The position numbers and the translations under genes were made by a program. The notes under the pieces are model-generated. The model was given only the letters and a program-made list of their open reading frames with translations, did no database searches and was not told the DNA's origin. Of a DNA stretch of 64,000 bases, positions 1 through 7,761 are shown one piece after another. Source of the stretch: an uncultured Acetobacteraceae bacterium. Its GTDB lineage: Bacteria > Pseudomonadota > Alphaproteobacteria > Acetobacterales > Acetobacteraceae. The DNA lies in assembly GCA_946476985.1 (NCBI GenBank), contig CAMKWS010000003.1, positions 1-64,000 on the forward strand, read 5' to 3'. The first letter of the stretch is position 1. Every line of letters begins with the position of its first letter.

Positions 1-26
1 ACGCTCCATCCGTCCTTCTGAGGCCA

Positions 27-360
27 CGGTTCATCCCCACACGGGTGGGGAACACCCCATAAACCCCAGCCCGTCTGCTAACCACGACGGTTCATCCCCA
101 CACGGGTGGGGAACACGCGCTCCAAATTAAAGATGATGGCACTATATGCGGTTCATCCCCACACGGGTGGGGAACACTGATGTGGAAGGACAGGAAACCG
201 TCACAACCGCGGTTCATCCCCACACGGGTGGGGAACACAAATGGCACCAAATGCCGGTCCACATAACCACCGGTTCATCCCCACACGAGTGGGGAACACG
301 AGTTCTGCAACGCGTCAGTGCCGTATTCATCCGGTTCATCCCCACACGAGTGGGGAACAC
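27..360 (-). CRISPR. CRISPR array, type I-E-like repeats (6 repeats, 5 whole spacers)
   Basis: Six 29-bp repeats lie at 27-55, 88-116, 149-177, 210-238, 271-299 and 332-360, separated by 32-bp unique spacers, giving an exact 61-bp period as in type I-E arrays. A further partial spacer fills 1-26, so the array continues to the left of the window. Read on the minus strand each repeat starts GTGTTCCCCAC and ends GATGAACCG, the usual orientation of I-E repeats, with a CCCCAC/GTGGGG stem. Transcription should therefore run leftward from a leader at about 361-480. The two leader-proximal repeats (271-299 and 332-360) share one substitution in the hairpin loop (CCGT becomes TCGT on the minus strand); the other four are identical. 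No cas gene is visible in the window. Confidence 0.97.
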
Positions 361-866
361 TCTTCGAATAACCATCTATAATATAAAGCTTATTTTATTA
401 TCAAAGATCCTACCAACTTAAATAAAAATTTAAGATCTATCTTCACCCTAAAGCTTTACCAGCTTTCTGGACCACTCCCAAGCATTCCTCTTGTCCGTAC
501 ATTATCCCTTAGGTGGCCCTCCCGTTAGAACATAATAATGAGGCCTTCCTTTAAGAGGATAATTATATCCACCTAATTGGAGCCATTATCCACATTGTTA
601 TCACCTAATCGTCCACTGTTTCATCCGCCAAAACTGTGGGTAACCTGTTAACCCTCATCACCTTCTAACACTTCAGAAAATTCAAATGTAAACATTATGC
701 TTATAAAATATTAGTATTTATAATATTTTTGATTTCAAAAACAATAAACACTAAATTCTATTTAAAATGGATGAGATTATTTCGTTAATTCATCTACGTT
801 CAACTTCCAATACAAAAAATAAACCTTATTAAAGAAGAATGATAACAATACCTCATTGGGGATATC
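361..866. other. Non-coding region: CRISPR leader and chemoreceptor 5' flank
   Basis: About 500 bases without a convincing gene. The left part (361-480) is AT-rich and adjoins the array on the side expected for the leader. The right part is the upstream region of the chemoreceptor gene at 867. I see no cas1/cas2 remnant, tRNA or transposon end here. Confidence 0.6.
375..404 (-). promoter_or_regulatory. Candidate CRISPR leader promoter
   Basis: On the minus strand a -35-like TTGATA (404-399) and a -10-like TATAGA (380-375) are 18 bp apart and point into the array, with the first repeat starting 15 bp past the -10. The surrounding 361-480 is AT-rich, as leaders usually are. This is a motif match only. 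Confidence 0.4.
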
Positions 867-2381
867 ATGAAAGAATCTTCTAATAATATTCATTCATTAC
901 AAACAACCATACATAACAATGATTCTTTAGAATCACGATTACAATTCCTCCAATTGGGTGAAAAAGATCGTCAAGCTATAAGCCGCATACGTAAATATAT
1001 TACGAAAGAACTTTCACCATCCCTAGATTACTTTTACGATATCGTTCGTAATACCGAGACAACAAAGGCATTCTTTACAAATGAAGACGCCATACGGCAG
1101 GCTAAAAAAGCCCAAGAAGCACATTGGCAAAGTATTTCTTCCGCTACATTTGATGAGCACTACGCAGCACGTGTCCGCCAAGTAGGCGCAGCACATGCCA
1201 GCATCGGCTTAGACCCTCGCTGGTATATTGATGGCTACGCTATTATTCTTAGCCAGCTCATAAGCCGCATTATCAAAGCTATTTCTCCCAAAACACCACT
1301 TATTCCATCCAAACTTTCCTCAAGCCGCGTCATCCACTCCCTAACTAGCCTCTGTAAAGCAGTCATGCTGGATATGGATTTGACTATCTCGGTCTATTTA
1401 GACGAACAAAAGAAGGCTACAGCTCAATCTCAAGAAAAAATGAGCCAACTAGATGACGCTATCCAAAAAGAGCGTCATTTTGTCACGAACAGTTTTGGTA
1501 AAATGCTCAGCACAATTGCGAGCCAAAATCTCTCGCATCAGATGCATGGGGACTTCCCTACTGCATATGTGCCGATGTTGGACAACCTTAACCAGGCAAT
1601 TACGTCTTTACGCACAACATTACGCTCTGTCAGCCAAGCAACAAACAGCATTGATAACACTGCCGATGAGATTAGCAGCGCAACACAGGACCTCGCCCAA
1701 CGCACAGAACAGCAGGCGGCCTCTGTTGAGAAAACCGCTGCAGCCGTTGAAGAAATCACAGCCGCGGTGTCCTCAACCGAAGCCCGAGTAACAGAAGCCA
1801 ACAAGTTTGTTGATGAATGCCAAGCTATTACAGAACAATTTGGCACAATGATCCGCCGTGCCGCCATAGCGATGAATGAAATTGAGCGCTCAGCTGAGGC
1901 TGTAAATAAAATCACGAATGTCATTTCCAACATCGCCACACAAACCAACCTTCTCGCTCTCAATACTGGAGTTGAGGCCGCTCATGCAGGCGAAGCTGGA
2001 AGTGGTTTTCGTGTACTGGCCCAAGAAATACGCAAGCTTGCCAACCGCGTTGGCGATGCCTCAGATGAAGTGAAAGAATTAATCAGTACATCTCAAAGCC
2101 ATGTCGATGCAGGCTCCACTATTATGAAAGATGCCAGCGAAGCAATTGATACAATCATCTCTAGCGTGGCAAATATCAGTACTCACTTAAAGGCCATCTC
2201 ACGTGCAACATCCGAACAAGCTTCAGCACTGCGCGATGTTAATAATGCTGTCGTCACAATCGACCGCGGCACACGTGAAAACGCCGCTATGGTAGAAGAA
2301 ACATCTGCCGCAACTTCTAATATGGCCAAGCTAACCCGCCAACTGAAGAACCTATTAGGAAAGTTCAAATTGGATGAATAG
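867..2381 (+). CDS. Globin-coupled methyl-accepting chemotaxis protein (HemAT-like)
   Basis: A 504-residue soluble chemoreceptor. Residues about 25-185 look like a protoglobin sensor: the motif HASIGLDPRWY gives a probable proximal haem ligand His110, preceded by HW at 86-87 and followed by a helical stretch. About 205-245 resembles a degenerate HAMP-type connector. The C-terminal half is a methyl-accepting coiled coil with the hairpin tip around QTNLLALNTGVEAAHAGE, the region that contacts CheA and CheW. No transmembrane segment or signal peptide is seen, so it should be cytoplasmic and sense oxygen or another gas ligand through haem. The start is preceded by GGGGAT. No other chemotaxis gene lies in the window, so its signalling partners are elsewhere. 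It converges with the next gene across a 23-bp gap. Family call is firm; the ligand is inferred. Confidence 0.9.
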   Translation: MKESSNNIHSLQTTIHNNDSLESRLQFLQLGEKDRQAISRIRKYITKELSPSLDYFYDIVRNTETTKAFFTNEDAIRQAKKAQEAHWQSISSATFDEHYAARVRQVGAAHASIGLDPRWYIDGYAIILSQLISRIIKAISPKTPLIPSKLSSSRVIHSLTSLCKAVMLDMDLTISVYLDEQKKATAQSQEKMSQLDDAIQKERHFVTNSFGKMLSTIASQNLSHQMHGDFPTAYVPMLDNLNQAITSLRTTLRSVSQATNSIDNTADEISSATQDLAQRTEQQAASVEKTAAAVEEITAAVSSTEARVTEANKFVDECQAITEQFGTMIRRAAIAMNEIERSAEAVNKITNVISNIATQTNLLALNTGVEAAHAGEAGSGFRVLAQEIRKLANRVGDASDEVKELISTSQSHVDAGSTIMKDASEAIDTIISSVANISTHLKAISRATSEQASALRDVNNAVVTIDRGTRENAAMVEETSAATSNMAKLTRQLKNLLGKFKLDE

Positions 2382-2404
2382 GCTTATATCAACCATATAT
2401 CCAT

Positions 2405-3883
2405 CTACTCAGGCCGCTGTAACAGACCTACACCATGCGGCCCCATCACTTTAAATATATAGCCGCTTTGTTTTAGCCAGGTCGTAAAGGCATCATACGG
2501 GATAATATAATCTTCTTTACGACCAATAAACGCTATATAATTAAACCTCTTTTCCCGTATTAAATCTCTAATACGATAATCTTGATCGTTCTTTTTAAAC
2601 GCTTCACCTAAATTAAAAACATCTACGGATAAAGGCTGCCCTGCCCAATGGCACAATATCATATCTGTGCATAAGACAGTCCCTGTCTGTTTTTGTACAA
2701 AAGCAATACGTTCCGCCCACACCTGTTTTTGATGGGGTAAAACCGCTAATTCTTTATCTAGTTGTACAAACCGCACTGGCACTAAAAAAAACAACGGCAG
2801 AGATACAATCACGCAGGCTTTGACATAAAGAAGCTGTCCTCTTCGCCCTCCTCCCAGAGTGTCATATTTTGCAAGAACATCTCCACATAGAAGGCTGGCT
2901 GCAATTAATGCATCAAACATGCAATTATAATCGACGCCTTTCCCTAACCCAGATAGGCTTCCTACGATGATAGACAGCACCAAAAAGATACAAAATAATC
3001 CCGTTCGGCGTTGTGCATACCCTCTCCACGCACGACGCAAAACATACGCTCCTCCCACATATAAAAGCCCTATCATCCACACAAGCTCCCGCGGGCCATG
3101 AAAGAAGCGCCCCAAACGAATTTCTCGCTCATGATGAAATATATCTTCTAAAAACCAGTGCCCATAAATTGTGTAAAAACATAAGCCCACCGCTAAAAAT
3201 ACGATGGCACATGCAGCACTCCACACAGGAAAAAATCTTCTATGAAAGAATAAAAGCCAAAGCGATACAGCACATGGCAGTGCTACTAAATTGTGCTTAA
3301 TAAATAAGCCGCATACCATAAGGCATGCAGCGCTACATACAGACCAACTAGAAAGCGCTTGCCCCCTCCTCCCCAGAAGTACCCACAACCCTGACAACAT
3401 AACCAGTTGCGCCAACCACTGTGGGTCATCCATTCCAAAATAATTATGGAATGCTGTAATAGAAGTTAGTAAAAAAATGATCGGTATGTAGATCAAAGCA
3501 CGTGTTTTGCCGTTAAAATTATGAATGATCCGTCCGATTAATATCGCAACAAAAATAATAGAGAGAAAAGCTATTCCTCTCCCAACAAAAACAACATCAC
3601 AACCCAGTATGTTCGCTATCATACCAATCAAAATGAAGGATAACGGTGGGTAATTATTAAAGATAAAACCATCGCGTGCAGGATAAAGACTATACGAGCC
3701 AGCAAAAACTCTACGCGCTAACGTGGCATTCCAGCCTTCATTATAATCTAACGGAATATAGGCCAATAATTCCGGGATACTTAAGGATATCAGGATGAGT
3801 AGAAGGATACCCCAAAGATATACGCTATATTTTGAGACATAGATCGAAAAGCTTTTAATTTTTATAAATGAAAAACAAATCAT
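2405..3883 (-). CDS. Polytopic membrane glycosyltransferase (GT39/ArnT-like, PMT superfamily)
   Basis: A 492-residue integral membrane protein with a short basic N-terminus, a first membrane helix at about 20-42, and roughly nine to eleven hydrophobic helices in total. The first periplasmic loop contains LDYNEGWNA, the acidic motif typical of GT-C enzymes that use polyprenyl-phosphate sugars, and NNYPPLSF follows. The C-terminal 100 residues are soluble. The likely role is transfer of a sugar from an undecaprenyl carrier to a lipid, polysaccharide or protein on the outer face of the inner membrane. It stands alone between a convergent chemoreceptor gene and gldA, so context gives no substrate. 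The exact acceptor is unknown. Confidence 0.75.
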   Translation of the reverse strand: MICFSFIKIKSFSIYVSKYSVYLWGILLLILISLSIPELLAYIPLDYNEGWNATLARRVFAGSYSLYPARDGFIFNNYPPLSFILIGMIANILGCDVVFVGRGIAFLSIIFVAILIGRIIHNFNGKTRALIYIPIIFLLTSITAFHNYFGMDDPQWLAQLVMLSGLWVLLGRRGQALSSWSVCSAACLMVCGLFIKHNLVALPCAVSLWLLFFHRRFFPVWSAACAIVFLAVGLCFYTIYGHWFLEDIFHHEREIRLGRFFHGPRELVWMIGLLYVGGAYVLRRAWRGYAQRRTGLFCIFLVLSIIVGSLSGLGKGVDYNCMFDALIAASLLCGDVLAKYDTLGGGRRGQLLYVKACVIVSLPLFFLVPVRFVQLDKELAVLPHQKQVWAERIAFVQKQTGTVLCTDMILCHWAGQPLSVDVFNLGEAFKKNDQDYRIRDLIREKRFNYIAFIGRKEDYIIPYDAFTTWLKQSGYIFKVMGPHGVGLLQRPE

Positions 3884-3990
3884 TCTATTCTCATTATATA
3901 AATTTACGTACTACAATTTATCTCCCTCAAAAAAATATCACATATTCTTTTTGTTAAAAATTAATTTAATAATCTATCCTCAATAATCCT

Positions 3991-4028
3991 CTCTAAAAAT
4001 AAAACCCAGCGCCATAGCACTGGGTTTT
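3991..4028 (-). terminator. Rho-independent terminator after gldA
   Basis: A 9-bp stem AAAACCCAG/CTGGGTTTT (4001-4009 with 4020-4028) has a 10-nt loop and is followed on the minus strand by ATTTTT. It lies 27 bp past the gldA stop. A short T-run on the other side could also let it act for plus-strand transcripts. Confidence 0.85.
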
Positions 4029-4054
4029 ATTTTTTACCTAATATTACTCAGCTA

Positions 4055-5167
4055 TTACTGAGCAGCGCGATAACGCTCACCCAGTGCATTTGCTGCAACC
4101 ATAGCATCGTACAGATCATCAGGTGTAACTTTGAAAGGCATATTGCCCATCGTATCATTCTTATCGCATGCGATTTCAGCCACTTTGCGCCATTCCGCCT
4201 CGACAAATGTTTTCACACCGAGTTCTTTCAGTGTCAGAGGCAAGCCAGCAGCTTTAACGATACGGACAACTTCCTCAATTTCTTCATCTGGTGCATTTTC
4301 AAGCACAAGCTGTGTTAACAAGCCGAAGACCACTTTCTCGCCATGCTGAGCGTGATGTAGGTCTTCCACCGCTGTCATACCATTATGCACAGCATGTGCC
4401 GCAGCTAGACCACCTGTCTCTGCACCAATACCACTGAGGTAAATAGTTGCTTCAACCATATCTTCCACAGCACGGGTAGAAACCTTGTTGCGTACAGCAT
4501 CCATTGCTTTTTCAACATTAGCGCTGACAACGTCAAAGCACATCTCAGCAAGCCCCAGGCCTGTACGAGATGGTGTTTTACCCACAAGATTAACACCATC
4601 AGCCTTTTGGCAAGCACGTGCTTCAAAGTATGTGGAAAGAGCATCACCCACACCAGCGGCAAAGAAGCGTGCAGGTGCTGCTGCGATGATGCTTGTATCG
4701 GCAATCACTGCATCTGGGTTCTGCGGTAAGAAGAGGTAGCGATCAAACTCGCCCTTTTCTGTATAGATCACTGCCAGAGCGATACATGGAGCATCAGTCG
4801 ATGCAATGGTTGGGTACAGGATCAGAGGCAGTTTGTAGTAATGCGCCACAGCCTTTGTTGTATCGAGCGTCTTACCACCCCCAATACCAACAACAACATT
4901 CGCACCCTGCTTCTGAGCTAGCTCGCCAAGACGTTTAATCTCAGAATCTGTACATTCACGATTAAATTTCTCTGCCGAGCCTTTAAGACCAGCTTTTTCC
5001 AAGCCCGCAATGGATTCCGTTTTAACACGATCAACAATGAACTCATCGCTGATAATAAAGGCGTTATCACCAAAGTCTTTTACAAAGTCATGCATCTGAG
5101 CCAATAGGCCCGTGCCAACAATAAATTTTTTAGGGGAGGTAACAGTGCGAGGGGTTTTCTCAACCAT
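4055..5167 (-). CDS. gldA: Glycerol dehydrogenase (NAD-dependent, Zn)
   Basis: A 370-residue iron/zinc-type alcohol dehydrogenase of the GldA branch, oxidising glycerol to dihydroxyacetone with NAD. The dinucleotide-binding segment VVVGIGGGKTLD is at about 91-102, and ASTDAPC at 122-128 fits the family. The metal ligands align as Asp175 (GVGDALSTYFEA), His258 (AAAHAVHNG) and His275 (HHAQHGEKV), matching the Asp/His/His triad of bacterial GldA. Length is normal. It is a single-gene unit with its own terminator and a 324-bp AT-rich upstream region holding two dyads. Cytosolic glycerol oxidation complements the periplasmic oxidases that acetic acid bacteria usually carry; that link is background, not seen here. 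Confidence 0.95.
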   Translation of the reverse strand: MVEKTPRTVTSPKKFIVGTGLLAQMHDFVKDFGDNAFIISDEFIVDRVKTESIAGLEKAGLKGSAEKFNRECTDSEIKRLGELAQKQGANVVVGIGGGKTLDTTKAVAHYYKLPLILYPTIASTDAPCIALAVIYTEKGEFDRYLFLPQNPDAVIADTSIIAAAPARFFAAGVGDALSTYFEARACQKADGVNLVGKTPSRTGLGLAEMCFDVVSANVEKAMDAVRNKVSTRAVEDMVEATIYLSGIGAETGGLAAAHAVHNGMTAVEDLHHAQHGEKVVFGLLTQLVLENAPDEEIEEVVRIVKAAGLPLTLKELGVKTFVEAEWRKVAEIACDKNDTMGNMPFKVTPDDLYDAMVAANALGERYRAAQ

Positions 5168-5454
5168 GCCTAAGAACTCCTTAAAGCATATTCAAATACT
5201 TAGTACCCTTTCACGTTACGCTCCTGCACAGTCATTGGCTAGTCATCGACACTATTTTTAAAACATGCCAGCATGTATTAAAGCGCATAGGTGCCTTAGA
5301 AAATTGAAAACATGAGAAACGATCTCATCTTCACGAAATGAGAATATTTAAAACAACAAATAAATAAAAAATGATTTATTTTAGAAAATATTATAAAAAT
5401 AAATCTATGAAAAAATATTCCCATTTTTATTTGAAGACCATTTTAATCCCAATT
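5168..5454 (-). promoter_or_regulatory. AT-rich upstream region of gldA with two dyads
   Basis: No gene is visible. Two inverted repeats stand out: ACATGC-CA-GCATGT at 5263-5276 and ATGAGA-N5-TCTCAT at 5312-5328, lying about 95 and 145 bp before the gldA start. They are candidate operator sites. The stretch 5330-5454 is almost wholly A and T and shows nothing else. Confidence 0.4.
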
Positions 5455-5484
5455 CAAAAAAGCCCTCCTCTCTGAAAGGAGGGC
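5455..5484 (-). terminator. Rho-independent terminator after panC
   Basis: An 8-bp GC-rich stem GCCCTCCT/AGGAGGGC (5462-5469 with 5477-5484) with a 7-nt loop is followed on the minus strand by six Ts. It begins 8 bp after the panC stop. Confidence 0.88.
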
Positions 5485-5491
5485 CCCCTCT

Positions 5492-6325
5492 TCATGGTAA
5501 AAGGGGTAGATTATCAATCAACCGGACAGCCCCTAAATGCACAGCCAAAAGGGCAAGAGCGTTGCCTGTAATCTGCTCTTCGGGCTCAAATGTTTCTGGA
5601 TTTACGATTGTTGCGTAGTCAATCTCGCTTAGCCCGGCCTCAAGCAACACTTGCTTCATAGCTGCTTCCAACACCGCACGGGACCGCTCCCCTCCATGCA
5701 CTAAGGTCTGAGCTACACATAACGCCTTATAAAGAGCAGGTGCTTTTGCCCGTTCCGCCGCAGTTAAGCGTGCATTTCGGCTGGAGTAAGCAAGCCCATC
5801 CTCTTCTCGCCATGTCGGCATGGTCTTGATCTCAACGGAGATATCCAAATCCTGCACAAAGCGCTTAATAACAGCGCATTGTTGAGCATCTTTTTGCCCA
5901 AAATATGCTTTCTGAGGGGCGATGATATTAAAAAATTTTGTTAAAACTGTCGCCACACCAGCAAAATGCCCAGGGCGGGATGCCCCTTCCATCTTCAGGG
6001 CCACATCTTTAACTTCAACTGAGGTCGCAAATCCTGAGGGATAAAGCTCAGATACCTCAGGAATAAACACCATATCCACACCCTCGCGAGCAAGTAAGGC
6101 TTTATCTTGCTCTATTGCGCGAGGATAATTGGCTAAATCATCTGGCGAGCCAAATTGTATAGGGTTCACAAAAAGACTGACAATAACAGCATCATTCTCA
6201 GCCTTCGCCTTCCGTACCAGTGAGAGATGCCCCTCATGAAGAAAGCCCATTGTCGGCACAAATCCCACCGTACCAAATGCCGCACGCACCTTCCGCATCT
6301 CTTGAACTGTCGTGCATACCTTCAT
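5492..6325 (-). CDS. panC: Pantothenate synthetase
   Basis: A 277-residue pantoate-beta-alanine ligase, the last step of pantothenate synthesis, joining pantoate and beta-alanine with ATP through a pantoyl-adenylate. The HIGH-type nucleotide motif is in VPTMGFLHEGHLSLV (23-37), the substrate-binding FVNPIQFG follows, GQKDAQQ is at about 143-149, and the KMSKS-like SSRNARL is near 180. Length is typical. A ribosome binding site AAAGGG precedes the ATG. It has its own terminator and is divergent from the flavoprotein gene at 6532; panB and panD are not in the window. Confidence 0.97.
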   Translation of the reverse strand: MKVCTTVQEMRKVRAAFGTVGFVPTMGFLHEGHLSLVRKAKAENDAVIVSLFVNPIQFGSPDDLANYPRAIEQDKALLAREGVDMVFIPEVSELYPSGFATSVEVKDVALKMEGASRPGHFAGVATVLTKFFNIIAPQKAYFGQKDAQQCAVIKRFVQDLDISVEIKTMPTWREEDGLAYSSRNARLTAAERAKAPALYKALCVAQTLVHGGERSRAVLEAAMKQVLLEAGLSEIDYATIVNPETFEPEEQITGNALALLAVHLGAVRLIDNLPLLP

Positions 6326-6531
6326 AACAAAACATCCCTTTGTGGTAAGGTGTGTTGAATGCCCCCACCCTACTTTTCACGAACAACCTCAACCCATATA
6401 CGCATAGGCTATCTTTGCACTACCAGATTCTATTCTCGTTAGAAAACTCTCCTATATTTTCTGGGAATAGACCGTAAAAAACCATCCCCTCCCCGCTGAC
6501 AAAACCTCACGATCATGGCAATGAACACTCC

Positions 6532-7761
6532 ATGACACACGCCGCTTCTTCCTCCCTACACATTGCCATTATAGGTGCTGGCCCTGCTGGCTTATTCGCA
6601 GCCGAGCAATTAGGGAAGCAGGGCCATCAAGTTCATATCTACGACCATATGGCACGCCCAGGGCGTAAATTCCTTATGGCAGGCCGCAGCGGTCTAAATC
6701 TGACACATAACGAACCCTTTAAGGGTTTCATCTCCCGCTATGCAGCCGCAAGCACATGGCTAGAACCCGCCCTCACCGCCTTTCCCCCTACGGCTCTACG
6801 CCACTGGGCTGAAGAACTAGGGCATGAGTGCTTTGTTGGCAGCTCTGGAAAAGTCTTTCTTAAAGACTATAAAGCTTCCCCCCTCCTGCGTAGCTGGCTC
6901 CAGCGCTTACAGGGATTATCTGTCCAATTTCATCCCCGCCATAGGCTAAAGGCTCTAAACGGTTTAGAGCTCACCTTCCAAACGCCACGCGGCGAACAAA
7001 CCCATAAAGCCGTAGCCATTATCCTCGCACTTGGAGGAAGCAGCTGGGCACGACTAGGGAGTGACGGGCAATGGGCGCAGCTTCTCTCAGAACATTGTGC
7101 ATCTTTTGCACCATCTAATTGCGGCTTCATGCCAGATTGGCCAATGGAATTTCTTACACGTCATGAAGGTGCAACACTGCGTGGTGTTTCCCTCACCTAT
7201 GCAGGGCAAACTAAAAGAGGCGATCTCATCATCACGCCTCGTGGGATTGAAGGCGCACCTCTTTACGCTCTATCCCCTCTTCTGCGAGAGAAACTGACCA
7301 CAGAGCACGCAACCCTCACGCTAAATCTACGCCCCACCCTTTCTATAGAGCAGATCACCGCACGCCTTGCCCAACAACGCCTGCGCGAGAGCCGTAGCAA
7401 TAAACTCCGCAAAGCATTCAAGCTTGATAAACCCGCACGAGAGCTTCTCAATCTTCTTGCGCCAGAAGCCCGTACAGTATCTGAGCTAACTTCCGCCATT
7501 ACGGCATTACCCCTTACTCTTACCGCACCCGCAGCACTGGACCGTGCTATTTCCACCGCTGGGGGCGTGCGCCAGACAAGCCTTAATGACGCCTATATGT
7601 TCCACCACCAGCCCGGCCTTTTTGCTTGCGGCGAAATGCTTGATTGGGAAGCCCCAACGGGGGGATATCTCCTACAAGGGTGTTTTTCTACGGCTTATGT
7701 ATGTGCAAAAGGCGTTCATCACTGGCTCTCTGCGTCATTGCCAGGTAAAATAGAATCATGA
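6532..7761 (+). CDS. BaiN/HI0933-family FAD-dependent oxidoreductase (TIGR03862-like)
   Basis: A 409-residue flavoprotein. The N-terminal Rossmann motif IAIIGAGPAGLFAAEQLG (about 11-28) binds the ADP part of FAD, GRKFLMAGRSGLNLTH (44-59) is the signature of the HI0933/BaiN family, and the C-terminal ACGEMLDWEAPTGGYLL motif is the usual FAD-contact region with the typical TxGGxQ-like sequence. No signal peptide is seen, so it should be cytosolic. Family members reduce or oxidise poorly defined substrates; no substrate can be assigned. Its stop overlaps the start of the HerA-like ATPase gene by 4 bp (ATGA), so the two are probably translationally coupled. Confidence 0.85.
   Translation: MTHAASSSLHIAIIGAGPAGLFAAEQLGKQGHQVHIYDHMARPGRKFLMAGRSGLNLTHNEPFKGFISRYAAASTWLEPALTAFPPTALRHWAEELGHECFVGSSGKVFLKDYKASPLLRSWLQRLQGLSVQFHPRHRLKALNGLELTFQTPRGEQTHKAVAIILALGGSSWARLGSDGQWAQLLSEHCASFAPSNCGFMPDWPMEFLTRHEGATLRGVSLTYAGQTKRGDLIITPRGIEGAPLYALSPLLREKLTTEHATLTLNLRPTLSIEQITARLAQQRLRESRSNKLRKAFKLDKPARELLNLLAPEARTVSELTSAITALPLTLTAPAALDRAISTAGGVRQTSLNDAYMFHHQPGLFACGEMLDWEAPTGGYLLQGCFSTAYVCAKGVHHWLSASLPGKIES

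Noticed and set aside
146-421. Open frame of 91 codons through the CRISPR repeats
   Set aside because: It is produced by the 61-bp repeat period and reads repeat and spacer DNA; no protein features.
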